The notes below the pieces were generated by a model. The model did not search any database and was not told where the DNA came from. It saw only the letters and a list, made by a program, of their open reading frames with translations. Of a DNA stretch of 8,403 nt, positions 7,264-8,403 are shown one piece after another. A program made the position numbers and the translations under genes. Within the stretch, counting starts at the first letter, position 1, and each line of letters opens with the position of its first letter. The stretch comes from UMGS1387 sp045541355. Lineage in GTDB: Bacteria; Bacillota; Clostridia; Oscillospirales; CAG-382. Where the stretch lies: NCBI GenBank assembly GCA_045541355.1, contig JAZQIW010000086.1:1-8403 (forward strand). Reading direction: 5' to 3'.

Positions 7264-8147
7264 AATGAGAAAAACTCTCCGTTTTCATTCAAAAGTTTAA
7301 TTTCGGCTTCAAGGACAACTCCGCTTTTTGCCTTCACGGCATCTCTGACATATCGCATCAGAGATACTACATCACCTGATGTTGCATTATCAGAGTTTAT
7401 CACAAAGCCTGCGTGTTTTTCAGACACCTGTGCACCGCCGACACAAAAGCCCTTAAGTCCCGCTTCCTCAATGAGAGCACCTGCAAAATAGCCCTCGGGG
7501 CGTTTAAAGGTACTGCCGCAGGACGGGTATTCAAGGGGTTGTTTATCCGCTCTTTTCTGCATTAGCTCTTTAGCGGCACTCACGCACTCTTGTGCATCCT
7601 TTTTGGAAAGGACAAACTCCGCACCCAGAATTACGCAGTCTTCTTTTTGGAAAGCACTTCTTCTATAACCGAAACCGCACTCATCCTTTGAAATTATCCT
7701 GACTTCACCATTTTCATCAACATAATGCACATTCTTTATTACATCCTTTGTCTCACCGCCATAGGCGCCTGCGTTCATATACACAGCTCCCCCGACGGTT
7801 CCGGGAATACCGTATGCAAATTCAAGTCCCGAAAGTCCCTTTTTACACATTTCAAGGCTAAGTGCCGTAAACGATGCGCCTGCCTCGGCATAGACTACTG
7901 TATCGGATATCATTTCTATCTTTTTCATACCGGTTGTAACAACAAGCGGCGTCTTTAAGCTTTCATCGGGAAGAAGTACGTTTGACATATTCCCGAGAAC
8001 TATGTATTTTTTATTCTCTGATTTTAACGACCTTATTATCTGCACAAGTTCACATTCATTTTCGGGAAAATAACATTCTGTTACATTTCCGCCGGTTTTC
8101 ATGCTTGTGAGGTTTTTTATTTCTTTGTTAAGGATTGGTGAGAGCAT
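7260..8147 (-). CDS. murB: UDP-N-acetylmuramate dehydrogenase (UDP-N-acetylenolpyruvoylglucosamine reductase)
   Basis: A 295-residue cytosolic FAD enzyme that reduces UDP-GlcNAc-enolpyruvate to UDP-MurNAc with NADPH, the second committed step of peptidoglycan precursor synthesis. Domains: FAD-binding N-terminal part with LGNMSNVLLPD (51-61; the usual motif is GNGSN, here Met54 replaces Gly), the FAYGIPGTVGGAVYMNAGAYGG block (110-131, seen in all MurB), YRRSAF (161-166) with a candidate catalytic Arg, PSCGSTFKRPEG (208-219) with Ser212 as the proton donor, and GGAQVSEKHAGFVIN (237-251). The ending VLEAEIKLL supplies the catalytic Glu (Glu280 or Glu282). Length and the absence of a long extra loop fit the short type II class of Gram-positives. 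The start is ATG 8147, with AAGGAG 6 nt upstream; an in-frame ATG at 8165 would put that site inside the gene. It is the first gene of the unit and overlaps whiA by 4 bp. Confidence 0.97.
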   Translation of the reverse strand: MLSPILNKEIKNLTSMKTGGNVTECYFPENECELVQIIRSLKSENKKYIVLGNMSNVLLPDESLKTPLVVTTGMKKIEMISDTVVYAEAGASFTALSLEMCKKGLSGLEFAYGIPGTVGGAVYMNAGAYGGETKDVIKNVHYVDENGEVRIISKDECGFGYRRSAFQKEDCVILGAEFVLSKKDAQECVSAAKELMQKRADKQPLEYPSCGSTFKRPEGYFAGALIEEAGLKGFCVGGAQVSEKHAGFVINSDNATSGDVVSLMRYVRDAVKAKSGVVLEAEIKLLNENGEFFSL

Positions 8148-8153
8148 ACTTTT

Positions 8154-8159
8154 CTCCTT
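8154..8159 (-). promoter_or_regulatory. Ribosome binding site fixing the murB start
   Basis: AAGGAG on the minus strand lies 6 nt before the ATG at 8147 and falls within the coding part of the longer frame that begins at 8165. This favours the shorter 295-residue protein, which starts MLSPILNKE. Confidence 0.85.
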
Positions 8160-8177
8160 ATACATTTATTCATTATA

Positions 8178-8206
8178 AGTATATCACGTTTTTTTTATTT
8201 TGTGAA
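8178..8206 (-). promoter_or_regulatory. Sigma-A promoter of the murB-whiA-dnaE unit
   Basis: Minus strand: TTCACA (8206-8201, five of six -35 bases), a 17-nt spacer, TATACT (8183-8178, five of six), with TGA just before it, giving an extended -10. Transcription would start near 8171, leaving a leader of about 24 nt that holds only the ribosome binding site. The DNA upstream on this strand (8207 to about 8270) is strongly A-rich, as expected of an UP element. No other clear promoter was seen before whiA or dnaE. Confidence 0.7.
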
Positions 8207-8281
8207 GAGGTTTATTCTTATTTTTTGCTTTTTGTTTTATTATTGTTTTTTTACTTTAAATTGATTACAATTTTGCCTGAC

Positions 8282-8373
8282 AGGAGTTTCGCTGTCGGCG
8301 GACAGCGAGGCGTACTTTTGAGGTTTTAAGTTACTTTCTGTTTGGCAAGGAGTTCCGCGGCTTGCGAGCCGCG
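8282..8373. repeat. Two tandem copies of an AGGAGTTYCGC-hairpin unit
   Basis: Two units 66 bp apart share the lead AGGAGTT(T/C)CGC (8282-8292 and 8348-8358) followed by a hairpin closed by GCG. Unit 1: CGCTGTC, loop GGCG, GACAGCG (8290-8307; extended by one T-A pair to 8289-8308). Unit 2: CGCGGCT, loop TGCG, AGCCGCG (8356-8373), followed by TTTT. Stem length (7 bp) and loop length (4 nt) are the same. The outer three pairs are conserved, while the inner four differ in sequence yet stay fully paired. The 40 bp between the hairpins is not repeated. No coding frame is credible here. The second hairpin plus TTTT could act as a plus-strand terminator, although no plus-strand gene lies upstream of it. 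Confidence 0.7.
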
Positions 8374-8381
8374 TTTTCCGT

Positions 8382-8403
8382 TCTTTTGTCCCGAAACAAA
8401 AGA
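8382..8403. repeat. Perfect 8-bp inverted repeat running to the window edge
   Basis: TCTTTTGT (8382-8389), loop CCCGAA, ACAAAAGA (8396-8403). The stem reaches the last base, so it may be longer than seen. It follows the two-hairpin block by 8 bp and looks like part of the same structured intergenic element. Strand and function cannot be assigned. Confidence 0.6.

Noticed and set aside
8135..8329. 64-codon plus-strand open frame across the murB promoter
   Set aside because: Phe/Tyr/Leu-rich product of a T-rich regulatory stretch that overlaps the murB start and a hairpin; no ribosome binding site or family.
1..8403. CRISPR arrays, tRNA or rRNA genes, transposases, phage genes, toxin-antitoxin pairs
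   Set aside because: Looked for on both strands by eye; no regularly spaced direct repeats, cloverleaf, rRNA-like sequence or matching proteins were seen.

Overview
The window looks like chromosomal DNA from an endospore-forming member of the Bacillota, most likely class Clostridia. Three things point there: a SpoIID-type sporulation protein, strong AGGAGG-type ribosome binding sites, and the co-directional order murB-whiA-dnaE, which is a Clostridia-type neighbourhood. An Oscillospiraceae-like host is possible, but this is a guess from overall style and I cannot fix a genus. I see no phage, transposase, CRISPR, tRNA or rRNA sequence. Nearly all the coding DNA is housekeeping.

Layout. Positions 1-402 (minus) hold the N-terminal third or so of a SpoIID homologue, which runs off the left edge. 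A 90-bp divergent intergenic region follows, with promoter candidates for both directions. Positions 493-2793 (plus) hold citrate synthase and then a sugar-phosphate isomerase/epimerase-like TIM-barrel protein. The two are probably co-transcribed and end at a strong bidirectional terminator (2806-2846). That terminator is shared with the opposing unit murB-whiA-dnaE (minus, 8147 to 2851), which reads from an extended -10 promoter at about 8178-8206. The last 200 bp contain no gene. They hold a T-rich stretch and then a block of designed-looking hairpins (8282-8403) that continues past the right edge.

How the genes fit together. MurB makes UDP-N-acetylmuramate for peptidoglycan. WhiA is a DNA-binding regulator linked in Gram-positives to division, growth and sporulation. 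DnaE is a replicative polymerase. Their linkage by a 4-bp ATGA overlap (murB/whiA) and a 63-bp gap (whiA/dnaE) couples envelope growth, regulation and replication in one transcript. Citrate synthase probably feeds 2-oxoglutarate/glutamate synthesis, as in many anaerobes. SpoIID would act later, during forespore engulfment.

The points most worth a second look are: (i) a short WhiA of 237 residues that lacks most of the first half of its LAGLIDADG-like domain and carries extra cysteines; (ii) the absence of rapZ and yvcK, which commonly sit between murB and whiA; (iii) two hairpins of identical geometry at the right edge whose stems differ by fully compensated base pairs; and (iv) overlapping divergent promoters between spoIID and citrate synthase. 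I did not find a convincing wholly new system.
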